Source: Nocardia vinacea
Lineage (GTDB): Bacteria > Actinomycetota > Actinomycetes > Mycobacteriales > Mycobacteriaceae
DNA: 64,000 nucleotides
Direction: 5' to 3'
NCBI RefSeq assembly: GCF_035920345.1
Contig: NZ_CP109149.1
Coordinates: forward strand, 9,486,001-9,550,000
How positions within the stretch are numbered: position 1 is the stretch's first letter; every line of letters begins with the position of its first letter. The translations under genes were made by a program, and so were the position numbers. The notes below the pieces were generated by a model, which worked only from the letters and a program-made list of their open reading frames with translations, was not told the origin of the DNA and searched no databases. Below, one piece after another: positions 1 through 10,232 of the stretch.

Positions 1-2
1 CA

Positions 3-713
3 CCTCCGCAGCAGGTTGCGCGGATGGACGGGCGCACCTTCTTCGACCGGCTCTGCACACTTATGCTCACCAACCCGCCTGCCCGCGACGATGCCCCCGC
101 GCTGCAGCGGTTCTCGAAGATCGGCATCCTGCCGGGCGGCACGGTGGACAATGCGCCGGTCGCCGACCTCAACGCCGCGGTGGCGGCGGGCCAGATGCGC
201 ATCCCGGATTACGCCAATCCCAAAGCCAGACGTGAGAACGGCTGGGGTTTCGCGACGAACCTCGGCACCTACGGCACCGATTACTCACTGCGTGCCTCGA
301 CTGCGTGGACCGCACTCGGTGCGAATCTGCCGGAAGACACGGTCTATCCGGAGATCAGCGCGAACGCGGGGGAGCAAGGTGCGCCGCGCTCGTACCGGCT
401 GCATTTCCCCGCGGGCCAGATGCCGCCCGCGCGGGCCTTCTGGTCGCTGACCGCCTACACCGCGGAGCGCTTTCTGGTGCCGAATCCGGCGGGCATCTTC
501 TCGGTCGGTCATCAGCGTCCCGTCGTACCGCTGCCGGACGGCTCGCTGGAACTCGCCATCCAGGCGGCGGACCCGGGAAGTGCTGTGCCATACGGCAATT
601 GGTTGCCGATACCGGAAACCGGCACCTTTCGGCTCGCGCTTCGCCTGTATGTGCCCGAGGAGCGGGCGCTCGATGGTCACTGGCGACCGCCGAGTCTGAA
701 CCGAGTCGGATGA
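3..713 (+). CDS. DUF1214-domain protein, C-terminal part (cut by window edge)
   Basis: The reading frame is open to the left edge, so only the C-terminal ~236 residues are visible. They match the DUF1214 half of the DUF1254/DUF1214 family: the sequence WSLTAYTAERFLVPNPAG, then a GNWLPIP block and an LRLYVPE block near the end. These proteins are often secreted; their biochemical role is not established. A second, internally deleted copy starts 9 bp downstream, so this is one member of a tandem pair. The first ATG in the frame is at 24, but I take the frame as continuing from upstream because conserved DUF1214 sequence begins immediately. Confidence 0.7.
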   Translation, partial: PPQQVARMDGRTFFDRLCTLMLTNPPARDDAPALQRFSKIGILPGGTVDNAPVADLNAAVAAGQMRIPDYANPKARRENGWGFATNLGTYGTDYSLRASTAWTALGANLPEDTVYPEISANAGEQGAPRSYRLHFPAGQMPPARAFWSLTAYTAERFLVPNPAGIFSVGHQRPVVPLPDGSLELAIQAADPGSAVPYGNWLPIPETGTFRLALRLYVPEERALDGHWRPPSLNRVG

Positions 714-722
714 AGGAGATGC

Positions 723-1040
723 ATGAACGTCTCGCGCAGAACCGCACTCGGACTCCCCGTGACCGGCATCGGACTGGCCGCCTATGACGCGGACAGCTAT
801 CTGGTGCCGAATACCGCGAATATCTATGCGATCGGCCATCAGGTGCCGGTGGCACCCAATTCGGACGGTTCGGTCGAAATCGCTGTGCAGCACGAGGATC
901 CGGGCACGAGCGTACCGGCGGGCAATTGGCTGCCCATCCCGGCGTCGGGGCAGGTCTGGCTGACCATGCGGCTGTACGCGCCGAAAGGCATCGCCATCGA
1001 CGGGCATTGGCAGCCGCCCGTCCTGACTGTAGTGCTATAG
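723..1040 (+). pseudogene. Internally deleted DUF1214 protein
   Basis: This 105-residue frame begins with a signal-peptide-like start (MNVSRRTALGLPVTG, with a twin-arginine pair) and passes within about 20 residues into YDADSYLVPN, the middle of a DUF1214 domain, then NWLPIP and LRLYAP-like blocks equivalent to those of the upstream neighbour. A complete family member has roughly 300 or more residues between these parts. I read it as an in-frame deletion that fused the leader to the last ~80 residues. A GGAG-containing ribosome site precedes the ATG, so the product may still be made. It could be a functional small secreted domain, but decay is more likely. Confidence 0.6.
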
Positions 1041-1053
1041 GAGACGAGAAACT

Positions 1054-1773
1054 ATGGGCCGCTTGGCTTTCCCGATCTCGATCGCCGCCGCCGTGGTGCT
1101 GGTATTCGCCGCGCCCGTTGCCGCCGCGGAGGTGGGTGATGAGGACGGTGTGCCGTCACGAACCGCGTTCTCCTTCCGTTCGGTGCTGCCCGGCGTTCAG
1201 TGGGGCACCAGCAACGAACACGAGATGCGCACCGGATTGTCACTGGTCAAGCTCTATATGGTCGACTACGCGCTGCATCGCGGCGACGGGTCGGCGACGG
1301 ATCTGGCGTTGGCGGAGCGGATGATCCGCTATTCCGACGACTCCGCGGCCGACGAACTCGGCGCGAAGTATCCGCAGGCGATCGACGCTATTGCCGCGGA
1401 GTACGGTCTGACCGCTACCAAATCGGGGCCGGCCTGGGGCATGTCGTACACCAGCACCGCGGATGTGGCCACCTTCCTGGCGACCAAGAAGCGCACCGAA
1501 CCCTGGTCGCCGATCTTCGGCTGGATGGCCGCGGCGGGCGAACAGGCGGCCGACGGCACCGCACAGGACTGGGGGACCGCGCGGCTGCCCCGCGTCGAGG
1601 GCACCAAGTGGGGCTGGTCCGACAGCGGGCCGCTGGAGGTGGCCTCGGCATCGTTCGGCGAGACTTTCGCGGTCGCGGCACATACCCGCGGCACACCCGA
1701 GGATCAGACGGCCGATGTCGGCGCCACCGTGCCGTTCTTGCTACTGGCTCTGGTCGCGCGCGTGACGGGATAG
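1054..1773 (+). CDS. Secreted penicillin-binding/beta-lactamase-fold protein
   Basis: The 239-aa product starts with a hydrophobic signal segment (about residues 5-24, ending AAPVAAAE). The mature part carries elements in the order of class A beta-lactamase-fold proteins: SLVK (S-x-x-K, near residue 67), SDDSAA (SDN-like, near 95) and KWGWSD (KTG-like, near 190). It is shorter than a true class A enzyme (~290 aa), and SDD and KWG are non-canonical, so I call a fold and not a resistance enzyme; similar short proteins are common in Nocardia and mycobacteria. It follows the truncated DUF1214 gene by 13 bp with a GGAGA ribosome site. It ends 7 bp before the convergent globin gene. Confidence 0.6.
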   Translation: MGRLAFPISIAAAVVLVFAAPVAAAEVGDEDGVPSRTAFSFRSVLPGVQWGTSNEHEMRTGLSLVKLYMVDYALHRGDGSATDLALAERMIRYSDDSAADELGAKYPQAIDAIAAEYGLTATKSGPAWGMSYTSTADVATFLATKKRTEPWSPIFGWMAAAGEQAADGTAQDWGTARLPRVEGTKWGWSDSGPLEVASASFGETFAVAAHTRGTPEDQTADVGATVPFLLLALVARVTG

Positions 1774-1780
1774 GCGGCGG

Positions 1781-2224
1781 TCAGTCCTCGCCGTCCCAGG
1801 TCCAGTGCGGCACCTCGCGGATCGGGTGCAGTTCGTCGTCGGACTTGGCATGCGAATTCTGTTGTGCCACTTGGGCGCCGAATTCGGCATGTGCGCGCAC
1901 CGCGGCACGGAAGGCGGGATCGTCGAATAGCCCCGCCTCCTCGAACGCCTCCAGATACAGCTGGGCGAAGCGCTCACGCTGTTCATCGGTGATTTCGAGG
2001 CCGCGATGTACGGCGATGATGTAGTCGAAGCCGAGGTTGCGGGTGAAACGGTGCGGGCCGCCGAAGGATTCGGCGGTGAACCAGGTGAGATGGTCGACGT
2101 GCGTCGGGCGGCGTTCGGTGAACTGGGTTTTCAGCACCGGATCGGCGAGCACCTTGTCGTAGAAGGCTTCTTCGACGCGATGCAATGCCTCGTCGCCACC
2201 GGCGTGCTCGTACAGGCTGGGCAT
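1781..2224 (-). CDS. glbO: Group II truncated haemoglobin
   Basis: The 147-aa product is typical of TrHbII (GlbO) proteins in length and motifs: MPSLYEHAGG at the start, FGGPHRFTRNLGFDYIIAVHRGL in the E-F region including the proximal histidine in AVHRGL, and a C-terminal HPIREVPHWTWDG tail. Members bind haem and O2/NO and are tied to nitrosative or hypoxic stress and redox signalling. I chose the ATG at 2224 and not the longer frame because GGAGGT lies 5 nt upstream and homology starts there. It is monocistronic and convergent with the gene to its left. Confidence 0.88.
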   Translation of the reverse strand: MPSLYEHAGGDEALHRVEEAFYDKVLADPVLKTQFTERRPTHVDHLTWFTAESFGGPHRFTRNLGFDYIIAVHRGLEITDEQRERFAQLYLEAFEEAGLFDDPAFRAAVRAHAEFGAQVAQQNSHAKSDDELHPIREVPHWTWDGED

Positions 2225-2529
2225 GGGGGACCTCCGGACAGTGACCTGTTGCGTCCCATTACAGGCTTGTCCGCTCGGTCGCGTGCACGGTTTCGCGATA
2301 AGCAATCAACTCGTCATTTATAGCTGACGGCTATTGAATGTAGGCGATCGGATGGCTATCGCCGCTGAAGTTAACGGGGTTTACTAAACGCTATTCACAA
2401 AACTCCGGTTGTGTGGTTTTATCGGCTTCGGAACGTGTCCCACAGTTCTTACCCGCCCGCCGGCTCCGCCGGCTGCCATCCCCAGTGTCGTGAGGTCTGC
2501 AGCCCAAGTCAGACCGGTAGGAGATAGCC
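2225..2529. promoter_or_regulatory. Divergent intergenic region between globin and CYP125 genes
   Basis: This 305-bp stretch has no gene. The AT-rich part (about 2300-2430) probably holds the divergent promoters. I see a GC-rich inverted repeat, GCCGGC-TCC-GCCGGC, at 2459-2473 and a smaller one, CCTGT/ACAGG, near 2248-2265. An exact KstR-type site (TNNAACNNGTTNNA) is not present; the nearest look-alike, around 2370, has a 3-nt spacer and does not fit. AGGAG precedes the GTG start of the P450 gene. Confidence 0.4.
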
Positions 2530-3765
2530 GTGACCGTGACCACGCCGTCGATTCCCGCGGGATTCGACTTCACCGACCCAGATCTGCTGTCCACCCGCCT
2601 GCCCATCCAGGAATTCGCCGAGCTGCGCCGGACCGCCCCGGTCTGGTGGTGCGCGCAGACCGGGCGGGCCAGCGGCTTCGATGACGGCGGCTACTGGGTC
2701 GTCTCCAAGCTCGAGCACATCAAGGAGATCTCGAAGAATCCGGAGGTGTTCTCCTCGCACGAGAACACCGCGATCATCCGGTTCAACGAGGAAACCACCC
2801 GCGAGCAGATCGACATGCTCGGCAATATGCTGATGCTCAATCAGGATCCGCCGCAGCACACCAAGACCCGCCGCATCATCTCCAAGGGTTTCACCCCGCG
2901 CGCGGTGGAGAGCTTGCGTGCGGCGCTCACCGAGCGTGCGGCTCGAATTGTGCACGAGGCCAAGCAGACCGGTCGCGGCGACTTCGTCGAACAGGTCGCC
3001 TGCGAACTGCCGCTGCAAGCCATCGCCGAACTGCTCGGAGTGCCGCAGAACGACCGCAAGAAGCTCTTCGACTGGACCAACCAGATGATCTCCTATGACG
3101 ATCCGGAGTTCGACGGCAATCACCACACCGCCACCGCCGAGGTCATGGGCTACGCCTGGAACATGGCCGAGGAACGGCGCAAATGTCCGGCAGGTGACAT
3201 CGTCACCCAGCTGATCAATGCCGATATCAACGGCGAGAACCTGGGCTCGGACGAATTCGCGTTCTTCGTGATCCTGCTGTCGGTCGCGGGCAACGAGACC
3301 ACCCGCAACTCGATCACCCACGGCATGAAGGCCTTCGTCGACAACCCGGAGCAGTGGGAGCTCTACAAGCAGCAGCGCCCGCGCACCGCGCCCGATGAGA
3401 TCGTGCGCTGGGCCACCCCGGTGACCGCTTTCCAGCGCACCGCGACCCAGGACACCGAGGTCGGCGGCCAGGAGATCAAGAAGGGACAGCGCCTCGGGCT
3501 GTTCTACAGCTCGGCCAATTTCGACGAGGACGGATTCGAGGATCCGTTCACCTTCGATGTGCTGCGCAACCCCAACCCGCACGTCGGCTTCGGCGGCACT
3601 GGCACGCACTACTGCGTCGGCGCCAACCTGGCCCGGCTGCAGATCGATCTGATGTTCAACGCCATTGCCGATGTGATGCCGAACCTGCGTCAGGTTTCCG
3701 ATCCGGTGCGGTTGCGCTCGGGTTGGTTGAACGGCATCAAGCGCTGGGAAGTCGAATACGCTTGA
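2530..3765 (+). CDS. Cytochrome P450, CYP125 family (steroid C26/C27 hydroxylase-like)
   Basis: The 411-aa protein follows CYP125A1 of Mycobacterium tuberculosis closely as I remember it: the N-terminal PAGFDFTDPDLL, FVEQVACELPLQAIAELLG, the I-helix AGNETTRNSITHGM (oxygen-binding AGxET at ~253-258), E-I-V-R (ExxR, ~290-293), FDEDGFEDPFTF, and the haem loop GFGGTGTHYCVGANLA with the axial Cys at ~362. CYP125 enzymes oxidise the terminal methyl of the sterol side chain with ferredoxin partners. No sterol-catabolism genes adjoin it, so it is an isolated paralogue and the substrate is uncertain. A TetR gene follows 8 bp downstream on the same strand and may be cotranscribed. The start is GTG with AGGAG 6 nt before it. 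Confidence 0.88.
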   Translation: MTVTTPSIPAGFDFTDPDLLSTRLPIQEFAELRRTAPVWWCAQTGRASGFDDGGYWVVSKLEHIKEISKNPEVFSSHENTAIIRFNEETTREQIDMLGNMLMLNQDPPQHTKTRRIISKGFTPRAVESLRAALTERAARIVHEAKQTGRGDFVEQVACELPLQAIAELLGVPQNDRKKLFDWTNQMISYDDPEFDGNHHTATAEVMGYAWNMAEERRKCPAGDIVTQLINADINGENLGSDEFAFFVILLSVAGNETTRNSITHGMKAFVDNPEQWELYKQQRPRTAPDEIVRWATPVTAFQRTATQDTEVGGQEIKKGQRLGLFYSSANFDEDGFEDPFTFDVLRNPNPHVGFGGTGTHYCVGANLARLQIDLMFNAIADVMPNLRQVSDPVRLRSGWLNGIKRWEVEYA

Positions 3766-3773
3766 ATTCCCCT

Positions 3774-4499
3774 ATGAACAGCTCCAAACCGCGGGGGCGG
3801 GCACCGGTGGTTTCGGATGCGGATATCCGCCGGGTAGCCCGCGCACTGCTGGTCGCGCACGGTCCCGATGCGGTCACCCTGCGGGCGATCGCGCGCGAAC
3901 TCGGCATTACCGCGCCCGCACTGTACCGGTATTACAACTCGCACGAGGACCTGCTCGAGAGTCTGCGCCTGGAGTTCTGCGAGGACCTCGCCGCCGAGCT
4001 GTCCGAGCAGATCGCCACGCTGCCCGATGACGGCGCGGTGCAGTTCTTCGCCATCTGCAAGGGATTCCGGCGCTGGGCGCTGGCGCACACCAGGGAATTC
4101 ACCCTGGTGTTCGCCTCGCCGGGCGCGGGCCGCGCGCGCATGCTGCGCCGGTTCGACGAACCGTTCGGCCGGATCTTCCTCGCCGCAGCAGGGCGACTGC
4201 TGGCCACCTACGATGTCGTGACGCCGCCGACCGATGTGATTCCGGCGGAGCTGCGCGAAGACCTCGTGCTGTTCCAAACCGAGCTGCTGGCAGCGCTTTC
4301 GGAGTCCGGACAGAAATTTCCGGCCGAAAAGCTCGACCTCGGCGTCACGTATCTGATGATCCAGATCTGGGCCCGGCTCTACGGGCACGTCACGCTCGAG
4401 GTGTTCGGGAATTATCCGATCCCGCTGTCGAATCCAGAGATCCTGTTCGATGCGATGCTGGCCGATCTGGGGCGCACGGCCGGGTTGATCAGCGAGTGA
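3774..4499 (+). CDS. TetR/AcrR-family regulator
   Basis: The 241-aa protein has an N-terminal TetR helix-turn-helix (about residues 20-65: VARALLVAHG, VTLRAIARELGITAPALYRYYNSHEDLLE) followed by an all-helical ligand-binding domain containing EFTLVFASPG and a C-terminal FDAMLADLGR helix, the layout of the TetR_C_13-like group. It starts 8 bp after the CYP125 gene, so it probably regulates that P450 or a linked ligand. I use the ATG at 3774 because upstream starts lie inside the P450 gene. Its 3' end overlaps the convergent oxidoreductase gene by 11 bp. Confidence 0.85.
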   Translation: MNSSKPRGRAPVVSDADIRRVARALLVAHGPDAVTLRAIARELGITAPALYRYYNSHEDLLESLRLEFCEDLAAELSEQIATLPDDGAVQFFAICKGFRRWALAHTREFTLVFASPGAGRARMLRRFDEPFGRIFLAAAGRLLATYDVVTPPTDVIPAELREDLVLFQTELLAALSESGQKFPAEKLDLGVTYLMIQIWARLYGHVTLEVFGNYPIPLSNPEILFDAMLADLGRTAGLISE

Positions 4500-5253
4500 T
4501 TCGGCGAGACAGCCATTCGGCGTAGCCGATGCCGATTGCGTCGCCGTTTCCGTCCAGGCAGAGAGCGCCCGACCGTAGGGCACGTCCGGCGCGGCCCGGG
4601 ATGGGTACCGGAAGCGGAAGCAGCTTGCGGCCGATGTGTTCGTGGTAGATATCGGCCAGTTCGGTGAGGGTGTGCACGGTCGGTCCGGCGATATCCGGGA
4701 TGCGCCCGGCCGGGCCATTGTCCACCGCGTCGGCGAGTCTTGTCGCTACGGCGTCGACGTCGATCGGCTGTATCTTCGCCGTCGAGCGCGGTGCGAGCCG
4801 CCAGCGCGCCGACAGGGCCAGGATTTCGGTGACGAGTTCGTGGAATTGGCTGGCGCGCAATAGTGTCCAGGGGATCTCCCCGGCGGTGACCACCTGTTCC
4901 TGGTCCACCTTCGCGTTGTAATAGCCGAAGGGGACGAGATCGCAACCGACGATGGAGATTTCGACGTGATGGCCGATACCGGCCTGCTTTTCGGCCGCCA
5001 GTAGTCGGCGCACGCCGTCCACCATGACCGATCGGGTCCGGCTGCGGGCGCTCACCGCGTCGACGACGGTGTCGCAGCCGTCCAGTGCGGATTCCAGGCC
5101 GGAGCCGGTGGTGAGATCCGCGGACCGGTGCTCCAGAGTTCGATCCGCCGGAGCGGTTCGGCTCACCACGCGGACCCGATGTCCGCGTGTGCTCAGCTCT
5201 CGTACTACCGCGGCCCCCAGTACCCCGGTTCCGCCGATTACCGCTACCTGCAT
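4489..5253 (-). CDS. NmrA-like NAD(P)-binding SDR protein
   Basis: The 254-aa product is an atypical short-chain dehydrogenase/NmrA-like protein. The Rossmann glycine motif VIGGTGVLGAAVVREL is at residues ~4-19, with TRGHRVRVVSR after it; a DLTTGSGLESALDGCDTVVDAVSAR segment and a C-terminal substrate lobe follow. There is no clear YxxxK catalytic pair, so redox-sensing or isomerase-type roles are as likely as dehydrogenation. Proteins of this kind are common in actinobacteria as 'NAD(P)H-binding protein'. The ATG at 5253 has GGGAGG just upstream. The 3' end overlaps the convergent TetR gene. Confidence 0.75.
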   Translation of the reverse strand: MQVAVIGGTGVLGAAVVRELSTRGHRVRVVSRTAPADRTLEHRSADLTTGSGLESALDGCDTVVDAVSARSRTRSVMVDGVRRLLAAEKQAGIGHHVEISIVGCDLVPFGYYNAKVDQEQVVTAGEIPWTLLRASQFHELVTEILALSARWRLAPRSTAKIQPIDVDAVATRLADAVDNGPAGRIPDIAGPTVHTLTELADIYHEHIGRKLLPLPVPIPGRAGRALRSGALCLDGNGDAIGIGYAEWLSRRITR

Positions 5254-5383
5254 TGATCCTCCCAAACGGCTCTGTTCGGTATTGGACGCTACGGTGACAC
5301 GCGGGACCGCTCAACGTGCTTCATCGCATATGCATTGTTCACCACATCGGTGTTCCGGTACGTGATTGCGTGCGGTATCCGCA

Positions 5384-7336
5384 TCAGATCCGGGCACCTT
5401 TGGCGCGGTTGCAGGCGCGGCAGAGGATCTGCAGATTGGTCGCACTCGTCGCACCACCGCGGCTGAGCGGGATGATGTGATCGAATTCCAGGTAGTGGCC
5501 GTCGCCGCATTCGACGCATTTACCGCCGTCACGTTGCCACACCTCGGCCTTGACTTCCTGCGGGATGCTGCGCGTGTCGCGCTGACCGGGCGTGAGCACC
5601 AGGCGTTTGGCGACCCGCAGCGCACCTTCCAGCGCGGCCGCGACGTAATCCGGATCGTCGACATCGAAGGTGGCGCCGCCGCGGGACGAGGTCGCCGCGA
5701 CGACCACCGAACGCTGCTCGACATGCACCGAAACCACCCGGTTCCACGGCAATTCGGTGCCGGTATCGGTACCGACGAACCGCAGCTTCTTATTGCTGGC
5801 GATCAGCCTGCCGTCGGTGAGCTTCGGGCCCTTGGCGAGCCGGCGGACGTGCACGGCGGGCAGATCCACGTGCACCTTCTCCTCCGGATCCAGATGCAGG
5901 CCGGGCGTTCGCACCACCGGCAGATCCCCGCCGCGCAACCGCGACAGGGTGCGCCCGCGATACATCCGCCTGCGCAGATCCTCGACCAGCGGTCCGCTGA
6001 GCGCCAGCTCTTCGATCGCGTACTCGAACGCCTCGAACTCGGTCTGCTCGATCTCGCCATCCGCGAATGCGAAGGCGACCAGTCGCTCGACATAGGTGAG
6101 CGCCACATCCCGCAGCGCCGCCCGGCCCAGGCCCTCATCGATTCGCTGATACCGCAACGACGCCCACAGCGCATCCCACTCCGCACCGCGCGGTCCGGCT
6201 GCGGTCAGCGCCCGCCAGGCCTGGGTATGCCAGTGCGTCAGGAATTCCTCGATTTCGTGCTCGCAACTCTGGCACGGCGCGAGACCGCCGAACAGCTTGC
6301 GGCGCCGGGGATTTCCGCACCGCTCACAGCTGCGAGGGCCGGCCTGACTCCGTTCGTATGTGGCACTGGTCCATTCGGCCCCATCCCACCAACGCAGCCG
6401 CGAGGGATTCTCGGGATCCGAATGCCAGTCCGCGCGTTCGGGATTCGGTGGTGGTGGTATCGGCGGTTCGACTTCGTGGCGCTGGCGCCGAAGGTCGACC
6501 GGCCTGCCTGGTCGCGGGCGGGCAGGCCGTTCGTCGGCCGAGTCGGCGCGATGGTCGGCTCGGTCCCGGGGCCCGGTGGCGGCGGTGTGGTGCCCAGTCT
6601 GATCCCCACGGTGTGCGCCGAGCGTCCATGGTCGGGCCGGTGCTTCATCGGGCCGATCATGCTGTCCAGTCGGGTCGGCGCGGGTGCCGTCCTGGTCCGA
6701 GGGGGCGGTGTCGAGCTGCTGGGGACCGGGCGACCCGGCCGGCGCTGTGCCGGCCGAGACACGTTGCTGCATTGGGTAAGTGGGTATCCGAGCCGGATGT
6801 GCCGCGTGCGGGCGATCGGGTGTCGGCTCGGCGGGGCCGTCGATGGTGACGCCGAATTCGGTGACGAGACCGGGGAGCCCACTGGCCCAACCCTGGCCGA
6901 TCGCGCGGAAACGCCACTGTCCGTCGCGGCGGTAGAACTCGCCGAACATCATTGCGGATACCGCATCGGGATCGGTGATCTCGAACCGGGCGATCGGCCC
7001 GTGGGCGGCCTCGATGGTGAGGGTCAGATCCGCGATATCGCCGAAGGTGCCGTCGTCGATCGATCCGGCGACCACGATGCGCGCCACATCCGATTCGGTG
7101 CGCGGTAGCGACACGCTCAGGCGCGCCGTCCCCGGTGCGGGTTCCTGGTCGAGCGTCACCGCCTGCGACATATGTCGGGGTGCATTGAAGAACACCAGAT
7201 CCCGATCGGTGCGCACCGTCCCCGCCTCCGCCAGCAACAGCGCGTGCGCATCCATCGCATGCCCCGACCGCCATGAAACAACCACGGCAAGAAGGGAAGT
7301 CGGCACCGCCGCATTGGCCCCTTTACTGAGTTTCAT
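5384..7336 (-). CDS. TerD - DUF2510 - zinc ribbon - TerB-like - PH-like - HNH multidomain protein
   Basis: This 650-aa protein joins several modules. Residues ~1-170 are a TerD (tellurium-resistance/stress) domain, with MKLSKGANAAVP, RTDRDLVFFN, ITDPDAVSAMMFGEFYRR and WRFRAIGQGW. A Pro/Arg-rich linker (~170-290) leads to a DUF2510 motif with RWWDGAEWTSATY and a two-Cys-pair ribbon (CERCGNP, CQSCEHE). Next comes a helical region with FAFADGEIEQTEFEAFEYAI that looks TerB-like, a beta-rich region (LTDGRLIASNKKLRFVG) like bacterial PH-type modules, and a C-terminal HNH nuclease (CVECG, FDHIIPLSRGG, LCRACN). Ter proteins combined with nucleases are known from comparative genomics; the function here is inferred as stress- or phage-responsive DNA cleavage. 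ATG 7336 starts the conserved TerD sequence. The gene is monocistronic. Confidence 0.8.
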   Translation of the reverse strand: MKLSKGANAAVPTSLLAVVVSWRSGHAMDAHALLLAEAGTVRTDRDLVFFNAPRHMSQAVTLDQEPAPGTARLSVSLPRTESDVARIVVAGSIDDGTFGDIADLTLTIEAAHGPIARFEITDPDAVSAMMFGEFYRRDGQWRFRAIGQGWASGLPGLVTEFGVTIDGPAEPTPDRPHAAHPARIPTYPMQQRVSAGTAPAGSPGPQQLDTAPSDQDGTRADPTGQHDRPDEAPARPWTLGAHRGDQTGHHTAATGPRDRADHRADSADERPARPRPGRPVDLRRQRHEVEPPIPPPPNPERADWHSDPENPSRLRWWDGAEWTSATYERSQAGPRSCERCGNPRRRKLFGGLAPCQSCEHEIEEFLTHWHTQAWRALTAAGPRGAEWDALWASLRYQRIDEGLGRAALRDVALTYVERLVAFAFADGEIEQTEFEAFEYAIEELALSGPLVEDLRRRMYRGRTLSRLRGGDLPVVRTPGLHLDPEEKVHVDLPAVHVRRLAKGPKLTDGRLIASNKKLRFVGTDTGTELPWNRVVSVHVEQRSVVVAATSSRGGATFDVDDPDYVAAALEGALRVAKRLVLTPGQRDTRSIPQEVKAEVWQRDGGKCVECGDGHYLEFDHIIPLSRGGATSATNLQILCRACNRAKGARI

Positions 7337-7485
7337 CGTACTCGAACTATGCCACGAACCACCGACACGCCGACTTCGGCGGTCCATACCTTCGGCGATG
7401 CGAGCGAGTGCGCGGCGATGCGACACCAAACCGGTCGGTCGGGGATATCCGGCCTCGAGGGCTATGGGTGCGGCAGAGTGGAGGG

Positions 7486-7974
7486 ATGACTACCCCGAAG
7501 GGTGCGGGCCGGAAGGCCTCGACTCCGAAGGCGCCGGGTGGGCGGGTGCCGAGTCCCGGCGATGTTCTGGCGGCCGCGCAATCGGCGGTGGAGGCGGCAC
7601 AGTCGGCGGCGAGTCAAGTATTGGATGCCGCACAACTTACGGCCGGTCAGGCCTTCGATGCGGCGGTGCGGCTGCCACCGGCCTCGGCGCAGTTGGCGGC
7701 GCAGCTGCCGGATCTGATCGAGAGCCTCTCGATCGCCGTCGACCGGCTCAACTCCACCATCGATCGCCTGGACCGCACCCTGGCGCTGGCGGATCCGGCC
7801 TTCGCCGCCTACGACCGACTGCTGCCCCGCCTGGAGGCGATGATCGGCCTCGGCGAAGACCTCTTCACGGCCCTCGCCAAACTCCCCGGCGTCTCCCTCC
7901 TCGGCCGCTTCACCGGCAAGCCCACCGAACCGCCCGCGCCTCCCGAACCCCCAAAACGCGGCCGCCGCAAATAG
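7486..7974 (+). CDS. Hypothetical helical protein, Ala/Pro-rich
   Basis: I do not recognise a family for this ~162-aa protein. It has a basic, Pro-rich N-terminus (TTPKGAGRKASTPKAPGG), a long alanine-rich amphipathic region (VLAAAQSAVEAAQSAASQVLDAAQ), a segment DRLNSTIDRLDRTLALADPA that may form a coiled coil, and a basic Pro-rich tail (PPEPPKRGRRK). There is no signal peptide or membrane span, and it resembles small phasin-like or nucleoid-associated proteins only in composition. The start is uncertain: GAGGG lies almost directly before ATG 7486, and GTG codons occur slightly upstream. It ends 5 bp before the convergent pabAB gene. Confidence 0.55.
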   Translation: MTTPKGAGRKASTPKAPGGRVPSPGDVLAAAQSAVEAAQSAASQVLDAAQLTAGQAFDAAVRLPPASAQLAAQLPDLIESLSIAVDRLNSTIDRLDRTLALADPAFAAYDRLLPRLEAMIGLGEDLFTALAKLPGVSLLGRFTGKPTEPPAPPEPPKRGRRK

Positions 7975-7979
7975 CAGAC

Positions 7980-10064
<2,085 letters not shown>

Positions 10065-10232
10065 CGTGCTCCGAACCCTACGCCGCGCCGGGCGGTGCAA
10101 ACTGTTGTCATGTGCCTTCAGTTAGGTTCGGCGCGTGCCTGCGCCCTACTATGGCCGGAGCAAGGCGCGGAGGTGAGATCGTGATAGTTGTTGATATTCA
10201 TGCTCTCGAGCGACAACTGATTTGGAGAGAAC

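Noticed and set aside
2365..2385. Possible KstR site upstream of CYP125
   Set aside because: AAC and GTT are separated by three bases instead of two, so the consensus is not met.
5366..7108. Long open frame on the + strand opposite the TerD-HNH gene
   Set aside because: It is the antisense shadow of a high-GC gene; it has no domain similarity, whereas the minus strand shows several clear domains.
10186..10218. AGTTGT/ACAACT inverted repeat before the phosphotransferase gene
   Set aside because: Six-base arms with a 21-nt spacer are near chance expectation; no supporting second copy was seen.
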